A stretch of 64,000 nt of DNA. Origin: an uncultured Synechococcus sp. Its GTDB lineage: Bacteria > Cyanobacteriota > Cyanobacteriia > Phormidesmidales > Phormidesmidaceae. A program made the translations under genes and the position numbers. Positions 37,305 through 47,319 of this stretch are shown in pieces (the first letter of the stretch is position 1; the number at the start of each line of letters is the position of its first letter). The notes beneath the pieces are model-generated. The model was not told the DNA's origin. It saw only the letters and a program-made list of their open reading frames with translations, and searched no databases. The stretch spans positions 1 through 64,000 of the forward strand of contig CALDSK010000067.1 of the NCBI GenBank assembly GCA_937911865.1, given 5' to 3'.

Positions 37305-38171
37305 TTAGCGAACTGCCATAGAATGACTCTCCGGTTCTATGACCAGCGCACGTTCTGCCACACCCTCTGCCAACGCCGTCACAAACTGCCGAGCCCGAAT
37401 CGGATCGATCGGCTGCTCAATGTCACCCTTCCGCTTTAGCGAGCTTGACACAATCACACCGTCAGCAAAACGAATGAGCTGAGGAATATTATCCCAATCT
37501 GCGCCGCTACCAATTAGCACAGGGGCATCGCCTGCCGCCTGCTTCGCCCGCTGCAAATCTTCTAAGGTCGGTGGCTTACCCGTCATTCCACCAGACAAGA
37601 TCACCCCATCCGCAAGCCCACGCTGAATGGTCTCTTGTACAGCAGTTGCAACATTTGGATCGCCCAGCGGCTGAGCGTGCTTAACCAGCACATCTGCAAA
37701 TATTTTGACATCTGCACCCAGCTCGCGGCGATAGCGCAAGAGGCTGTGAGCATCGCCTTCTATCAGACCCTGATCAGTTGCCATCACGCTGGTCAGCACA
37801 TTGACACGAATGAATTTGGCGCCTGTGCAAGTGGCGATCGCGATCGCGCTCCTAGCATCATTGCGCAACACATTCACTCCAATTGGCAGAGGCACTAGCT
37901 GCGCCAAGCGCTGCACCACAACGGTCATAGCACTTACCACTACCGGGTCTACTTGAGACTTGGGAAAAGGTGCATCAAAAAAGTTTTCTACGATCAGACC
38001 ATGCACGCCCCCCGCAGCCAGCGCAGTCGCTTCTTGCTCAGCTCGGGCAATCACGGCTTTCAGATCACCTTGCCAGCGGGGAGAAGTGGGTAAAGGCAAC
38101 AGATGAACGACACCAATCGCAGGATTAGCGGTCTTGAAAATATCTTGAGTAATATTTTGAGTTGGGGCCAC
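37305..38171 (-). CDS. btpA: BtpA family photosystem I biogenesis protein
   Basis: A 288-residue TIM-barrel protein. Characteristic stretches: 'AIGVVHLLPLPTSPRW', 'GGVHGLIVENFFDAPF', 'GVNVLRNDARSAIAIA', 'FIRVNVLTSVMATDQGLIEG', 'DGVILSGGMTGKPP' and 'PVLIGSGAD'. In Synechocystis BtpA is an extrinsic thylakoid protein needed to keep PsaA/PsaB levels, particularly at low temperature. The biochemical activity is not settled. It is divergent from the rimO-crhR gene. Confidence 0.92.
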   Translation of the reverse strand: MAPTQNITQDIFKTANPAIGVVHLLPLPTSPRWQGDLKAVIARAEQEATALAAGGVHGLIVENFFDAPFPKSQVDPVVVSAMTVVVQRLAQLVPLPIGVNVLRNDARSAIAIATCTGAKFIRVNVLTSVMATDQGLIEGDAHSLLRYRRELGADVKIFADVLVKHAQPLGDPNVATAVQETIQRGLADGVILSGGMTGKPPTLEDLQRAKQAAGDAPVLIGSGADWDNIPQLIRFADGVIVSSSLKRKGDIEQPIDPIRARQFVTALAEGVAERALVIEPESHSMAVR

Positions 38172-38680
38172 GGGGAGGGATATCTCAGACTCGGCAAGTC
38201 GAACGCTAACAGATGAAGGCCAGCCTATCGAACTCAGTCCTTGGAACTAAGCAATTAAAGGCAATTAAAGGCATCTGAAGATCTACCTTAACAGCCAATG
38301 TTGAGAGTTTAAGGCCGGAATTTTTGGAGCACTAGAAACATACTGCCTAAAAACATATCAACAGAAAATCGCCAGCCATTGCCATGATGCGTTTTTCTCT
38401 CATCGATTGTGTAGTTATGTTATGATTCATTACATAGGAGATACATTTTCTGCTCCAAATCCGCCCTTTTTGCCTTTTTTCCACAAGTGGCAAGGTTTGT
38501 CGCGGGACTTCGCGGGACTTGTTCATCTCATAGATAGTGGTATCCGAATAGTAGATACCGGCAGTGCATCCTCTAAAATCAAGGATTCTCAAGCGATTGG
38601 TTCGGATGATTAGTTCGGATAGTCAGTTCGGACCCATCGAAGATTTGGCTTGAGCACTGAGTTTCATTAGAGAGTATTTT
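38172..38680. other. Divergent leader region of btpA and rimO-crhR
   Basis: 509 bp with no convincing gene. It holds a tandem CGCGGGACTT duplication (about 38501-38520) and GGTATC/GATACC inverted arms (about 38539-38560) that could form a small hairpin in the leader of rimO-crhR. A 68-codon frame at 38407-38613 is not called. Confidence 0.4.
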
Positions 38681-41647
38681 ATGGGACACAAACCCACGGT
38701 CGCGATTTCACACCTAGGCTGTGAGAAGAATCGGGTAGACAGCGAACATATGCTTGGCCTATTGGTCAAGGCAGGTTACGGCGTAGACGCTAACGAAGAG
38801 CTCGCGGACTATGTCATTGTCAACACCTGTAGCTTTATTCAAGCCGCCCGTGAAGAGTCGGTTCGCACGCTGGTAGAGCTTGCCGAAGCCGACAAGAAAA
38901 TCGTGATTACCGGCTGTCTGGCTCAACACTTTCAAGACGAGCTGCTAGAGGAAATTCCTGAGGCCGTCGCCCTAGTTGGCACGGGCGACTATCACAAAAT
39001 CGTCAACGTGATAGAACGCGCAGAGGCAGGAGAACGGGTGAAGGCCGTCTCAGCTGAACCTACCTATATTGCTGATGAGACGGTTCCTCGCTACCGCACT
39101 ACCTCTGAAGGCGTTGCCTACGTTCGCATTGCGGAAGGCTGCGATTATAAGTGTGCCTTTTGTATTATTCCGCATTTGAGAGGAAAGCAGCGATCGCGCC
39201 CTATCGAATCTATCGTCGCCGAAGCCGAGCAGCTAGCGGCTCAGGGCGTCAAAGAGCTGGTTCTGATCTCACAAATTACGACCAACTACGGCGTTGATAT
39301 ATATGGAAAACCGCAGCTAGCGGAGCTGATTAGAGCACTGGGCAAAGTCGATGTGCCCTGGGTGCGAATGCACTACGCCTATCCCACCGGACTCACGCCC
39401 GCTGTTATTAGCGCCATTCAAGACACCAAAAACTTCCTACCCTACCTGGATTTACCGCTACAGCACTCCCATCCCCAAATGCTGCGTGCGATGAACCGCC
39501 CCTGGCAGGGTCAGGTCAACGACGACATTATTCAAAACCTCAAAGCAGCGCTGCCCGAAGCTGTACTACGAACTACTTTTATCGTTGGCTTCCCCGGCGA
39601 AACTGACGCTCATTTCGAGCATCTCAAAGCCTTCGTCACTCGCCACGAATTTGATCATGTCGGGGTATTCACCTTTTCGCCTGAAGAAGGAACTGCGGCG
39701 TACGGCCTGCCCAACCAGGTTCCGCAAGTCGTTAAAGAAGCTCGCCGAGAAGCGCTTATGCTCGCTCAGCAGGAGATTTCTTTCCGGCGCAATCAGGCAG
39801 AAGTCGGTCGTACTGTGGACGTGCTCATAGAGCAAGAAAATCCGTCAACAGGCGAGCTGATTGGCCGCAGTGCTCGCTTTGCGCCTGACGTAGATGGGCT
39901 GGTATACGTCAAAGGCAGTTCCGCTCTGGGCCAACTGGTTCCTGTCACTGTCGAAGCAGCGGACACCTATGACCTTTTTGGGGCTGTCGTACCCATCGAG
40001 GCGCGCAAAAGCTCTGAGACGTGTGAGGCCTCAGCAGGCCTGGGAGAAAGGCCCGTTTCTTCTGCAAGCGCGCAGCTCGTCATGGGCCTTGAGGGCGGCT
40101 GTACTCCGCCCACCCACTACGCTCTACCTGGCACTTCTAGCCACATTTTCAACTTTTCCACCCCCAGTAAAACCGCAATGACCTCTTCCTTTGCCGATTT
40201 AGGACTCTCTACCCCACAGGTGACCCACCTCAAAAAGATGGGTTTTGATAAGCCAACCGCGATCCAGGAGCAGTCTATCCCCCAATTGCTCTCTGGGCAC
40301 GACATTGTAGGCCTAGCTCAAACGGGTACCGGCAAAACGGCAGCCTTTTCTCTGCCACTGTTAGAGCAAATCAATGCGTCTAATCGGTACGTCCAAGCAC
40401 TGGTGCTTACCCCAACCCGTGAGCTAGCCATGCAGGTGAGTCAGGCGATGGAAAGCTTTAATACCGACCGCAAAATCTACGTCACAGCAGTCTACGGCGG
40501 CCAGTCTATCGACCGACAGCTGCATCGACTGCGCCGGGGCTCTCAGATTGTTGTTGGCACGCCGGGTCGCGTTATTGACCTGATCGGACGCGGTGGGCTC
40601 GTACTCGACCAGCTGAGCATGATGGTGCTGGACGAAGCCGATGAAATGCTGAATATGGGCTTTATTCAAGATGTTGAAAAAATCTTGTCTCATACGCCAG
40701 ACGAACGTCAGACGGCCTTTTTCTCCGCCACGATGGAGCCAGCGATTCAGAAGCTCTCTACGCGCTTCTTAAAGTCTCCGGTGACTGTCAGCGTAGAGCC
40801 GCAAAAGACGTCTACTGCGCGAATCAAGCAAATTGCTTACGTTGTACCCGCTGGCTGGAGCAAGCCTAGAGCGCTGATGCCCATTCTAGAAATGGAAGAT
40901 CCTGAGTCAGCCATTATCTTTGTACGGACAAGGCGCACAGCGGCAGAACTGACCCGTCAGCTACAGGCGGCTGGACATAGCGCTGATGAATACCATGGCG
41001 ATTTAACCCAGTCGCAGCGAGAGCGATTGCTGCAAAGGTTTAAGCAGCGGCAGGTAAGATGGGTTGTCGCAACCGATATCGCGGCTCGCGGCATTCATGT
41101 GGATGACCTGACTCATGTAATTAATTACGAATTGCCTGACAACCTGGATAGCTACGTGCATCGCATTGGTCGTACGGGCCGAGCTGGGAAGGAAGGCCGG
41201 GCAGTCTCGATCGTGATGCCGCTAGAGAAGTACAAGATTTCACGAATAGAGAAGCGGTTTAACAAAAAGGTTGAATATTGCAAAGTACCAACCCAGGCAC
41301 AAATTGCCGCTCGCCATCTTGAAAAGCTACAGACCCGCGTACGTGAAGCGGTCACCAGCGAGCGCCTGGCATCCTTTTTACCGATTGTTTCTCAGCTAGG
41401 CGAAGAATACGACATTCGCACGATTGCCGCAGCGGCGCTCCAGATGGCCTACGACCAGGCTCGCCCCACACATTTGAGAACGGAAGAATACGCAGGTAAC
41501 AAGTCAAAGCCAACGCCCAAGCCGAAGCTTTTACCCAAGCTTCAGAAGGCAGAGAGCGAACAGCCTATGGGTGAAGAAGAACCGAAAAGAGCCGACAAAG
41601 AGCGTACACCGCAAGTGTCTACTGACAAGCCAGTGCAGACGCCGTAG
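38681..41647 (+). CDS. rimO-crhR: In-frame fusion of RimO (ribosomal protein S12 methylthiotransferase) and CrhR-type DEAD-box RNA helicase
   Basis: A 988-codon open frame. Residues 1-437 are complete RimO: an N-terminal methylthiotransferase domain with Cys14, Cys50 and Cys79, the radical SAM triad in 'CDYKCAFC' (Cys154, Cys158, Cys161), and a C-terminal TRAM domain ending '[10 protein letters not shown]'. Residues 441-499 form a low-similarity linker. From Met500 (base 40178) the sequence is a complete DEAD-box helicase: 'AQTGTGKT', 'PTRELA', 'VLDEADEM', 'SAT', '[11 protein letters not shown]' and 'HRIGRTGR'. It matches CrhR of Synechocystis, whose gene follows rimO in an operon. Both proteins may also be made separately, with initiation at Met500; the linker lacks a Shine-Dalgarno there. 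A sequencing error that removed the RimO stop is possible. Confidence 0.85.
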   Translation: MGHKPTVAISHLGCEKNRVDSEHMLGLLVKAGYGVDANEELADYVIVNTCSFIQAAREESVRTLVELAEADKKIVITGCLAQHFQDELLEEIPEAVALVGTGDYHKIVNVIERAEAGERVKAVSAEPTYIADETVPRYRTTSEGVAYVRIAEGCDYKCAFCIIPHLRGKQRSRPIESIVAEAEQLAAQGVKELVLISQITTNYGVDIYGKPQLAELIRALGKVDVPWVRMHYAYPTGLTPAVISAIQDTKNFLPYLDLPLQHSHPQMLRAMNRPWQGQVNDDIIQNLKAALPEAVLRTTFIVGFPGETDAHFEHLKAFVTRHEFDHVGVFTFSPEEGTAAYGLPNQVPQVVKEARREALMLAQQEISFRRNQAEVGRTVDVLIEQENPSTGELIGRSARFAPDVDGLVYVKGSSALGQLVPVTVEAADTYDLFGAVVPIEARKSSETCEASAGLGERPVSSASAQLVMGLEGGCTPPTHYALPGTSSHIFNFSTPSKTAMTSSFADLGLSTPQVTHLKKMGFDKPTAIQEQSIPQLLSGHDIVGLAQTGTGKTAAFSLPLLEQINASNRYVQALVLTPTRELAMQVSQAMESFNTDRKIYVTAVYGGQSIDRQLHRLRRGSQIVVGTPGRVIDLIGRGGLVLDQLSMMVLDEADEMLNMGFIQDVEKILSHTPDERQTAFFSATMEPAIQKLSTRFLKSPVTVSVEPQKTSTARIKQIAYVVPAGWSKPRALMPILEMEDPESAIIFVRTRRTAAELTRQLQAAGHSADEYHGDLTQSQRERLLQRFKQRQVRWVVATDIAARGIHVDDLTHVINYELPDNLDSYVHRIGRTGRAGKEGRAVSIVMPLEKYKISRIEKRFNKKVEYCKVPTQAQIAARHLEKLQTRVREAVTSERLASFLPIVSQLGEEYDIRTIAAAALQMAYDQARPTHLRTEEYAGNKSKPTPKPKLLPKLQKAESEQPMGEEEPKRADKERTPQVSTDKPVQTP

Positions 41648-41778
41648 CTGTTTATTTAATAACTGTTCATTTGATAGCCGTTTAATCATGGAAGCATTAA
41701 GGGTGTAGTACTTCATACAGATTCTCTCTCTGGGTAGCTTAAGATAAAAGTACTATCTGGAAAAGGGAGCGGTGAGCG

Positions 41779-41979
41779 ATGTTAGTCATTTTGATCGACA
41801 ACAAGCTGGTAACCCCCGGAAAGATTTGCCAGACCTGCCCAATGGCCAGTCAGAGCGGTCAACCTCGCTGGCAGGAGGGTCGACTCAGATGTGGTCGCCC
41901 GATCGACAAACCTTTGGAAGGTGGACCGATGCAGTATGAATGCACCATGGGCTTTCGGGTGGCCGAGCTAAGCGATTGA
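41779..41979 (+). CDS. Small conserved cyanobacterial Cys-rich protein
   Basis: 66 residues with 'GKICQTCPMA', 'RLRCGRPID' and 'YECTMGFRV'. Four cysteines are arranged as C-x2-C...C...C, a likely zinc or redox site. I recognise the layout as a small family widespread in cyanobacteria but know no function. The start ATG is preceded by GGGAGCGGTGAGCG. It lies 131 bp after the helicase. Confidence 0.7.
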   Translation: MLVILIDNKLVTPGKICQTCPMASQSGQPRWQEGRLRCGRPIDKPLEGGPMQYECTMGFRVAELSD

Positions 41980-42267
41980 TAAGTCACCTGAGCACATAAT
42001 CTGAGCGCCTAACCTGAGCCGCCATAGTTTGACTGAAAGCATGGCTTGTAGCCTGCCTTAGAGCACATGGTTTATTTCGCTTCGTTTTGCACTTTGAGGG
42101 CCTTACGGGCTGCGCGGGCCTTTCGAAGGATTAAGCCATCGGTGCTAATAAGCTATGCTAAGTCATACGCTAACTCAGCATAGCCAAGCTATCTTTTGTC
42201 ACTGTTTTTCCTGTTTTTGGAATTTGGCCACTGTTTTTTCAAACTGTTTTTCTAAAGGGAGTCTGTT

Positions 42268-42756
42268 ATGAATGGTTCCGCAACTGCTCTAGATAGAGCC
42301 TTTGCAGCCTTAGCCTATGTCATGCCACTGACATCAGCCTTAGGTGTCGGTGGCGCTTTTTTTGGCTTCTTAGGTGAGCAAGCACCTGAAGTCTTAAATC
42401 TCTTCTTTTTGCTGCTGCTGCCGCTGACACCTTTCATTATGATTGAGAGCAGTCGCTTTTTGGGCTTGGCCGTTTTTGTTGCGCTGTTTGCCTTTGTTGT
42501 ACAAAACACTAGCATTAGCCGGTTTATTCGATTCAACGTGCTCCAGGCTATCCTGGTAAGCTTCGTTATTTCTGTCGGCGGTTTGGCGATGAGCATTCTC
42601 GGACTGGCAAGTATTGCTGTGCTAGGTCCCACAATCATGAACGCGTTGTTCTTGGGTGGAATGGCTATCGTTATCTATGGTGTAGCTCAATCGGTGATGG
42701 GTCGCTATGCTGAAATCCCAACGGTTTCAGACGCGATTAACATGCAGCTGCCTTAG
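42268..42756 (+). CDS. Tic20 family membrane protein
   Basis: 162 residues with four transmembrane helices. The Tic20 pattern is seen in 'DRAFAALAYVMPL', 'FLGLAVFVALFAFVVQN', 'ISRFIRFNVLQAILV' and the last helix 'GGMAIVIYGVAQSVMGRYAEIPTVSDAI', in pieces. Plastid Tic20 forms part of the inner-envelope import channel; cyanobacterial homologues have an unproved role. Start with AAAGGGAG before the ATG at 42268. It is convergent with the fumarylacetoacetase-family gene, and its terminator lies inside that gene's 3' end. Confidence 0.92.
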   Translation: MNGSATALDRAFAALAYVMPLTSALGVGGAFFGFLGEQAPEVLNLFFLLLLPLTPFIMIESSRFLGLAVFVALFAFVVQNTSISRFIRFNVLQAILVSFVISVGGLAMSILGLASIAVLGPTIMNALFLGGMAIVIYGVAQSVMGRYAEIPTVSDAINMQLP

Positions 42757-42833
42757 AAAACTAAGACACGACAACTCTCACCTAGTGGTCGAATGTCGTC
42801 AAGGCTACCTTGAAGCATTGCCTTAGAACCGTG

Positions 42834-43649
42834 CTACTGAAGCGCCAGCTCTTTTGAGACTGGCGCTTCGTTTTGTGCAGCTAAGTGCACGGTGTTCTCC
42901 AGACAGCCGATACCTTCAATTTCGATACGGATGCGATCGCCCATATTCACCGGACCCACCCCTTCAGGGGTACCTGTTAGCACCACATCGCCCGGCAGCA
43001 ACGTCATCGTCTGGCTGATGTAGGCAACCAGATACTCCGGCGAGAAAATCATGTTAGCGATAGAGGCCGACTGTCGGGGCGTTTCCTCGTTGTTTACAAA
43101 TGTCTGTAGCTGAGCGCCGACCGGTATTTCCCTGACAAACCAGGGCCCCAAAGGACAAAAAGAATCAAAACCTTTGGCTCTAGTCCACTGGTTGTCTTGC
43201 TTTTGCAAGTCGCGAGCGGTGACATCGTTGGCTATGGTGTAGCCCCATATTTTGCCTCTAGCTTCTATCGGTTCACAGTTGCGGGTGCGATCGCCAATTA
43301 CAATCGCCAGCTCACCCTCATAGTCCACCCGCTGCGACTGGGGAGGATACATAATCGCACCATCGGCCGCCAGCACTGATGTCGGCGGTTTCATAAAGAG
43401 CAGCGGCTGCTGAGGCAAATCATTGCCAAACTCAGCAGCATGTTTGGCATAGTTTCGGCCTACCGCAATTATCTTAGAAGGAGCGCAGGGCGCTAGCAGC
43501 GTGTAGCTGTCTACCGCAACCAGCTGATCTGTCATTTGGCCGTTACGCCAGGGCGGTGCATCTAAGACTTTGACGTGACGGTCGGCTTGCAATAAACCGT
43601 ACAGGACCTGTCCCGATGACGATTGAACTCGAACATAGCGATGCGTCAT
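42834..43649 (-). CDS. Fumarylacetoacetate hydrolase family protein
   Basis: A 271-residue metal-dependent hydrolase/decarboxylase/tautomerase of the FAH family. The core has 'KIIAVGRNYAKHAAE', 'LLFMKPPTSVLAADGAI', 'DYEGELAIVIGDRTRN' with the metal-binding acidic residues, 'GYTIANDVTARDLQKQD', and 'LLPGDVVLTGTPEGVGP'. The substrate is not predictable; oxaloacetate decarboxylation or acylpyruvate hydrolysis are typical. The last 11 codons coincide with a terminator hairpin of the opposite gene. Confidence 0.92.
   Translation of the reverse strand: MTHRYVRVQSSSGQVLYGLLQADRHVKVLDAPPWRNGQMTDQLVAVDSYTLLAPCAPSKIIAVGRNYAKHAAEFGNDLPQQPLLFMKPPTSVLAADGAIMYPPQSQRVDYEGELAIVIGDRTRNCEPIEARGKIWGYTIANDVTARDLQKQDNQWTRAKGFDSFCPLGPWFVREIPVGAQLQTFVNNEETPRQSASIANMIFSPEYLVAYISQTMTLLPGDVVLTGTPEGVGPVNMGDRIRIEIEGIGCLENTVHLAAQNEAPVSKELALQ
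42839..42874 (+). terminator. Terminator of the Tic20 gene, overlapping the end of the convergent CDS
   Basis: GAAGCGCCAG (42839-42848) pairs perfectly with CTGGCGCTTC (42860-42869), 11-base loop, then GTTTTG. It is an intrinsic terminator on the plus strand. It is encoded within the final codons of the minus-strand fumarylacetoacetase-family gene (stop at 42834-42836). Confidence 0.85.
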
Positions 43650-43815
43650 ATGTTTAGAAAGGTCAGTATGTTGGTATGATTGTAAGTCCTTGCTTTTGCG
43701 GGTGCTACCGCCATGTCGGATCTCCTATCTGCCTAATAATGTGCTTAATGAGTAGATCCAATGAGGTAGCACGAGCAAAGGCCATGATGACCACAAGGAT
43801 CTTAATCTTAGAGTT

Positions 43816-44172
43816 ATGAGCACGCTTTACGAAACCATGTACATTTTGCGCCCCGATCTCGGCGACGAAGCCGTTGATCAGGCCATCAGTACGTACCAAG
43901 ACATGCTGACAGAAGCTGGCGCAACCGATTTAGAAACTCAGCACCGAGGCAAACGCCGCCTAGCTTATGAAATTAACCGTCACCGCGAAGGTATCTACAT
44001 TCAGATGAACTATGCCGCCCCTGGCACCGCGATCGCACCTATGGAACGTGCGATGCGTCTCAATGAAGAAGTCATTCGCTATTTGACCATTCTGTTTGAA
44101 GAGCCTTCTGAAGAAAGCGAAGGCGGCGGCGAGATTGAAGCTACCGAGTCAGCGGCACCGCCTGGATCGTAG
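43816..44172 (+). CDS. rpsF: 30S ribosomal protein S6
   Basis: 118 residues. The S6 fold is clear in '[20 protein letters not shown]', '[24 protein letters not shown]' and '[21 protein letters not shown]'. The last 20 residues are acidic and Ser/Gly-rich, an extension common in bacteria. Here rpsF stands alone, not in the rpsF-ssb-rpsR operon, as is usual in cyanobacteria. A terminator follows at 44253. Confidence 0.97.
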   Translation: MSTLYETMYILRPDLGDEAVDQAISTYQDMLTEAGATDLETQHRGKRRLAYEINRHREGIYIQMNYAAPGTAIAPMERAMRLNEEVIRYLTILFEEPSEESEGGGEIEATESAAPPGS

Positions 44173-44252
44173 ATTGGCGTCTAGACAGCTAGCCTTTCAT
44201 CGATAGCTAGCCTTTATCACCCGTTGACCCGCATACGAACCTAAAAGATAAG

Positions 44253-44286
44253 CCCAGTGCAGTGGTAATTCTACGCACTGGGTTTT
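44253..44286 (+). terminator. Rho-independent terminator of rpsF
   Basis: CCCAGTGC (44253-44260) pairs with GCACTGGG (44275-44282), loop of 14, followed by TTTT. Confidence 0.85.
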
Positions 44287-44397
44287 GTCTTTTAAAGTAG
44301 GCGCTTTTCCGTCTTCACTAGGTTTCGTGGCCTATTTTGTCCGTGATATACCTCTAAAACGGCTTCATAACTTCAGCGGTTAGGAGAAAGATTCCAC

Positions 44398-44958
44398 GTG
44401 GTCCAATCAACGAGCAGTACTGGCCTTAGCACTCAAACAGAAGTCGCTCGGCTAAAAGAAGAATTAGAGATGCGCGACCAGCTAGTACAGCAGCTATCGC
44501 AGGAGCTGTTTCGGCTGGTTAAAGGAAATCAAGACTTTTTGCCCACGCCAGAAGTCTCTGAACAGCACCAGGCAGAAGTGCGATCGCTCAGAGACCAAAT
44601 GCACAAGCTTGAAGAGCAGGTCACCTTCTACCAGGCGCAGATTGAAGAGCGCGACGAAGAAACGCACCAGTTGCGCCAAACGACTCAGGAACTCACAGAC
44701 CGCACGCGAATGCTAGAGCAGGTCGTTCAAGAGCTGCCGAGAGTATACAAAGAGAAATTTGCAGAACGGATGGAAGCGGTTAAAGACCGGGTCGCCAGAA
44801 TTCAGCAAGAAAATCGTGAACTGCAAGCCGAACTACAAAGCACCAGCTATCGCTTAGCTATGCGCAGCCGCAAGGGTGGAAACAGCGATCTTGATCTGCC
44901 CACGTTTCCCAGCGAGATGCTGGGCACTAATTCTATGGCGAGCTTTGCTAAGTCTTAA
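44398..44958 (+). CDS. Coiled-coil protein, cyanobacterial hypothetical
   Basis: 186 residues from a GTG at 44398, preceded by AGGAGAAAG. Most of it (about 12-160) is highly charged with Glu/Gln/Arg/Leu heptads ('EVARLKEELEMRDQLVQQLSQEL' in parts, 'DRVARIQQENRELQAELQ'), a long coiled coil that would dimerise. The end is Ser/Gly-rich. The function is unknown; similar short coiled-coil proteins are widespread in cyanobacteria. Terminator at 45038. Confidence 0.75.
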   Translation: MVQSTSSTGLSTQTEVARLKEELEMRDQLVQQLSQELFRLVKGNQDFLPTPEVSEQHQAEVRSLRDQMHKLEEQVTFYQAQIEERDEETHQLRQTTQELTDRTRMLEQVVQELPRVYKEKFAERMEAVKDRVARIQQENRELQAELQSTSYRLAMRSRKGGNSDLDLPTFPSEMLGTNSMASFAKS

Positions 44959-45037
44959 GCGTTCTACTTCATCAACCGTAAATATTTTTGTTAGTAGCGG
45001 ATGAATATCTTCATTCAAGAAACCGCACCAGCGTGAT

Positions 45038-45076
45038 TAATCGATACGTTTAACTTAGACGTATCGATTATTTTTT
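45038..45076 (+). terminator. Rho-independent terminator of the coiled-coil gene
   Basis: TAATCGATACG (45038-45048) pairs with CGTATCGATTA (45060-45070), 11 bp, then TTTTTT (45071-45076). It is AT-rich, but orientation and spacing are right. Confidence 0.85.
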
Positions 45077-45254
45077 GTTTTTAGATTCTTATCTTTAGAT
45101 TTCAGTCTTTTAAGATACAAAGCAAACTGGCACTACTTGCACTGAGTGCCCTCAGGGAATAATTATGGTTGAAGCATCATCAGGCTGAAAAGCCAGGTCA
45201 AGCTAAAGCAAAAACGATAAATGCAGATGGCTGTACATTTTTTGAGCATTCTAC

Positions 45255-45875
45255 ATGGATGAGCTAATTCCGTTGGACATGCTGCAAGACATCGCTCGCG
45301 AGTACGGTTACTGGGCGGTGTTTTGTGGAATTTTGTTAGAGAATATGGGTATTCCCATTCCGGGAGAAACGGTCACCCTGATTGGTGGCTTTCTAGCAGG
45401 GAACCACGAGCTAGATGTCTGGTATGTTTTTGCCGCCGCCACAGTCGGCGCAATTATCGGTGACAGTGGTGGATATTTAGTCGGCTACTATGGCGGTTGG
45501 CCACTTTTAGTGCGTATCGGTAAGTGGCTAAAGGTGTCTGAAACACGTCTGGAGAGCGTGCGTGATAGATTCAGCCAAAGTGCCGGTAAGGCCGTTCTGT
45601 TTGGTCGTTTTGTCGCGCTGCTGAGAGTCTTCGCAGGACCGTTGGCAGGCATCACCCGCATGCCCTACCACAAGTTTTTGCTGTGCAACGCTATCGGCGC
45701 GGCGACCTGGGCCGCTGTGATGATCAGCCTTAGCTACTTCCTCGGCAAGCTGGTACCCCTTACCCGGTTAATGCACTGGGTAACAGAGTTTACTGGTATT
45801 GCGTTAGCAATTGTACTCGGCTGGGCTGCGATCGCCTGGTGGATGGAATCTAGGCAGGCGACCACGCTTCAGTAA
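45255..45875 (+). CDS. DedA family inner membrane protein
   Basis: 206 residues, five or so transmembrane helices. The DedA (SNARE-associated) motifs are 'ENMGIPIPGETVTLIGGFLAG', 'GAIIGDSGGYLVGYYGG' and 'FGRFVALLRVFAGPLAGITRMPYHKFLLCNAIGAATWA', in pieces, with the reentrant-loop glycines and arginines (FGRF, R in LRVFAG) intact. Family members act in membrane lipid homeostasis, including undecaprenyl phosphate or phosphatidylethanolamine flipping. The same superfamily recurs at 61602-62303. Confidence 0.93.
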   Translation: MDELIPLDMLQDIAREYGYWAVFCGILLENMGIPIPGETVTLIGGFLAGNHELDVWYVFAAATVGAIIGDSGGYLVGYYGGWPLLVRIGKWLKVSETRLESVRDRFSQSAGKAVLFGRFVALLRVFAGPLAGITRMPYHKFLLCNAIGAATWAAVMISLSYFLGKLVPLTRLMHWVTEFTGIALAIVLGWAAIAWWMESRQATTLQ

Positions 45876-45900
45876 ACAGAAAAACTCACAGCCAAGGCGC

Positions 45901-47097
45901 TTACGGCTTCACCACATACTCAGACTCAACAGCATCCACAATATCCTCTCTAACTAGGGCCTGATAAATCATCGCTGCGAGCTCCGCTCGGGTTGTGGGC
46001 TGCGTTGGATTTAGCTGGGCAACGGCAGGATAGTTAACCACCAGGCTACCAGCCGTCGCAGCGGCCATTTTTTCGTTTGCCCAGTTGGGAATAGCGTTCG
46101 CATCGTCGTATCGGTCTAACGTAGCCTGAACATTCGTCGGCGCTTCAATGCCTAATCCTGTAACCAGGGTTGTCAGCGCCTGTGCACGGGTCACAGGCTG
46201 GTTTGGCTGAAACTCATCGTTAGGAAAGCCAGTCATAAAGCCGCCTCTGACGACTTCGCCGATAGATTCTCTAGCCCAGTAGTCGGCGGCAACATCCGTA
46301 AACTCTAGCGTTTCTTTATCGGCAGTCAAATCGAATGTTCTAGAGACAATGTTGGCAATTTGAGAGCGGGTAACCGGCTGATCGGGTTTGAAGGTACCGT
46401 CGTCATAACCAGAGATCAGATCTCGGCTGCTGAGCGCATCGATGTAAGACACAGCCCAGTGATCTTCGGGCACGTCGTTAAAAACGATGGCATCTTGAGG
46501 CGGCGCTGTCGCAGCTTCTGAAGGCGTTGGAATAATGGCACCAATATCTGGCACTTCAGTTTCAGCAGCGGGAGGCTCAGTTTCAATTGCAGCGTCAGTT
46601 GAATCGGCATCCAGAGCAGCCGTGGCGCTGTCTGTTGTTGCCGTAACGCCAGCCACGCCAGCCGCAGCGCCAACCATGCCATCTCTCATATCTTCCCAAA
46701 TTGGCTTTCTAGCCGCTAGGCGCTCACGTCTGGCCGCAGCCCTAGCCGACAGCTGACTGACAGCCGACACGTCCTCAGGATCATCTTCATCCGCCAGCGC
46801 CGCTGCTGGATTGAGGGCACTATCGGCCTGCAAACTTTCTTCTGTGCCTGCGTCCGTAAGCGCCTCGGGTTCATCTGCACGAGGCTCAGTCAATACCGGA
46901 CCACTCAACAGCGGCGTATCACTAAACAAGCTTGCATTAGAACGCGTAAGCCCCCAAAAAAGCACACCACCCAGCGACAAAAAGGCGACAAAAAGCGCCA
47001 CCATCTCATCGAACTCAAGCGGACGAAGCGGCCCGGTAGCAGGCGTGTTTCTACGTTCGTCGTTGTTGATCTCAGGGGGGATAGGAGATTGTGTCAC
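45901..47097 (-). CDS. SLH-domain (S-layer homology) surface protein
   Basis: 398 residues. A hydrophobic helix (about 30-50, 'MVALFVAFLSLGGVLFWG') is an anchor near the N-terminus, followed by an acidic Ala/Glu/Asp-rich linker (about 70-205). Three SLH units then cover about 208-385 ('FNDVPEDHWAVSYIDALSS', 'FTDVAADYWARESIGEV', 'YDDANAIPNWANEKMAAA'), each with an 'F.P..PVTR.Q' type end. SLH units bind peptidoglycan-linked cell-wall polymers, so the protein probably links inner membrane to wall. No porin barrel follows. Divergent from the DUF255 gene. Confidence 0.92.
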   Translation of the reverse strand: MTQSPIPPEINNDERRNTPATGPLRPLEFDEMVALFVAFLSLGGVLFWGLTRSNASLFSDTPLLSGPVLTEPRADEPEALTDAGTEESLQADSALNPAAALADEDDPEDVSAVSQLSARAAARRERLAARKPIWEDMRDGMVGAAAGVAGVTATTDSATAALDADSTDAAIETEPPAAETEVPDIGAIIPTPSEAATAPPQDAIVFNDVPEDHWAVSYIDALSSRDLISGYDDGTFKPDQPVTRSQIANIVSRTFDLTADKETLEFTDVAADYWARESIGEVVRGGFMTGFPNDEFQPNQPVTRAQALTTLVTGLGIEAPTNVQATLDRYDDANAIPNWANEKMAAATAGSLVVNYPAVAQLNPTQPTTRAELAAMIYQALVREDIVDAVESEYVVKP

Positions 47098-47319
47098 AGG
47101 GGATACTCGCTTCTCAGTAGATAAGCTAAATGAAATGGGTGATAGATGCAGCCTGAGGTTAATACCGCTGAGTAATTCAGCGAATAAACCGTAGGTACAT
47201 TAATTCTCAAAAATAGAGCATTACGGTCGAAAAATCAGCACCCCATAGATATTTACGGCATTAATATTTATGACTGGGTGGCTGCGATACACTGCGATTA
47301 TCCTTCGCGCTGAAGACTC

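Noticed and set aside
38407-38613. 68-codon open frame upstream of rimO
   Set aside because: Lies in a divergent leader region and contains tandem short repeats; no family resemblance.
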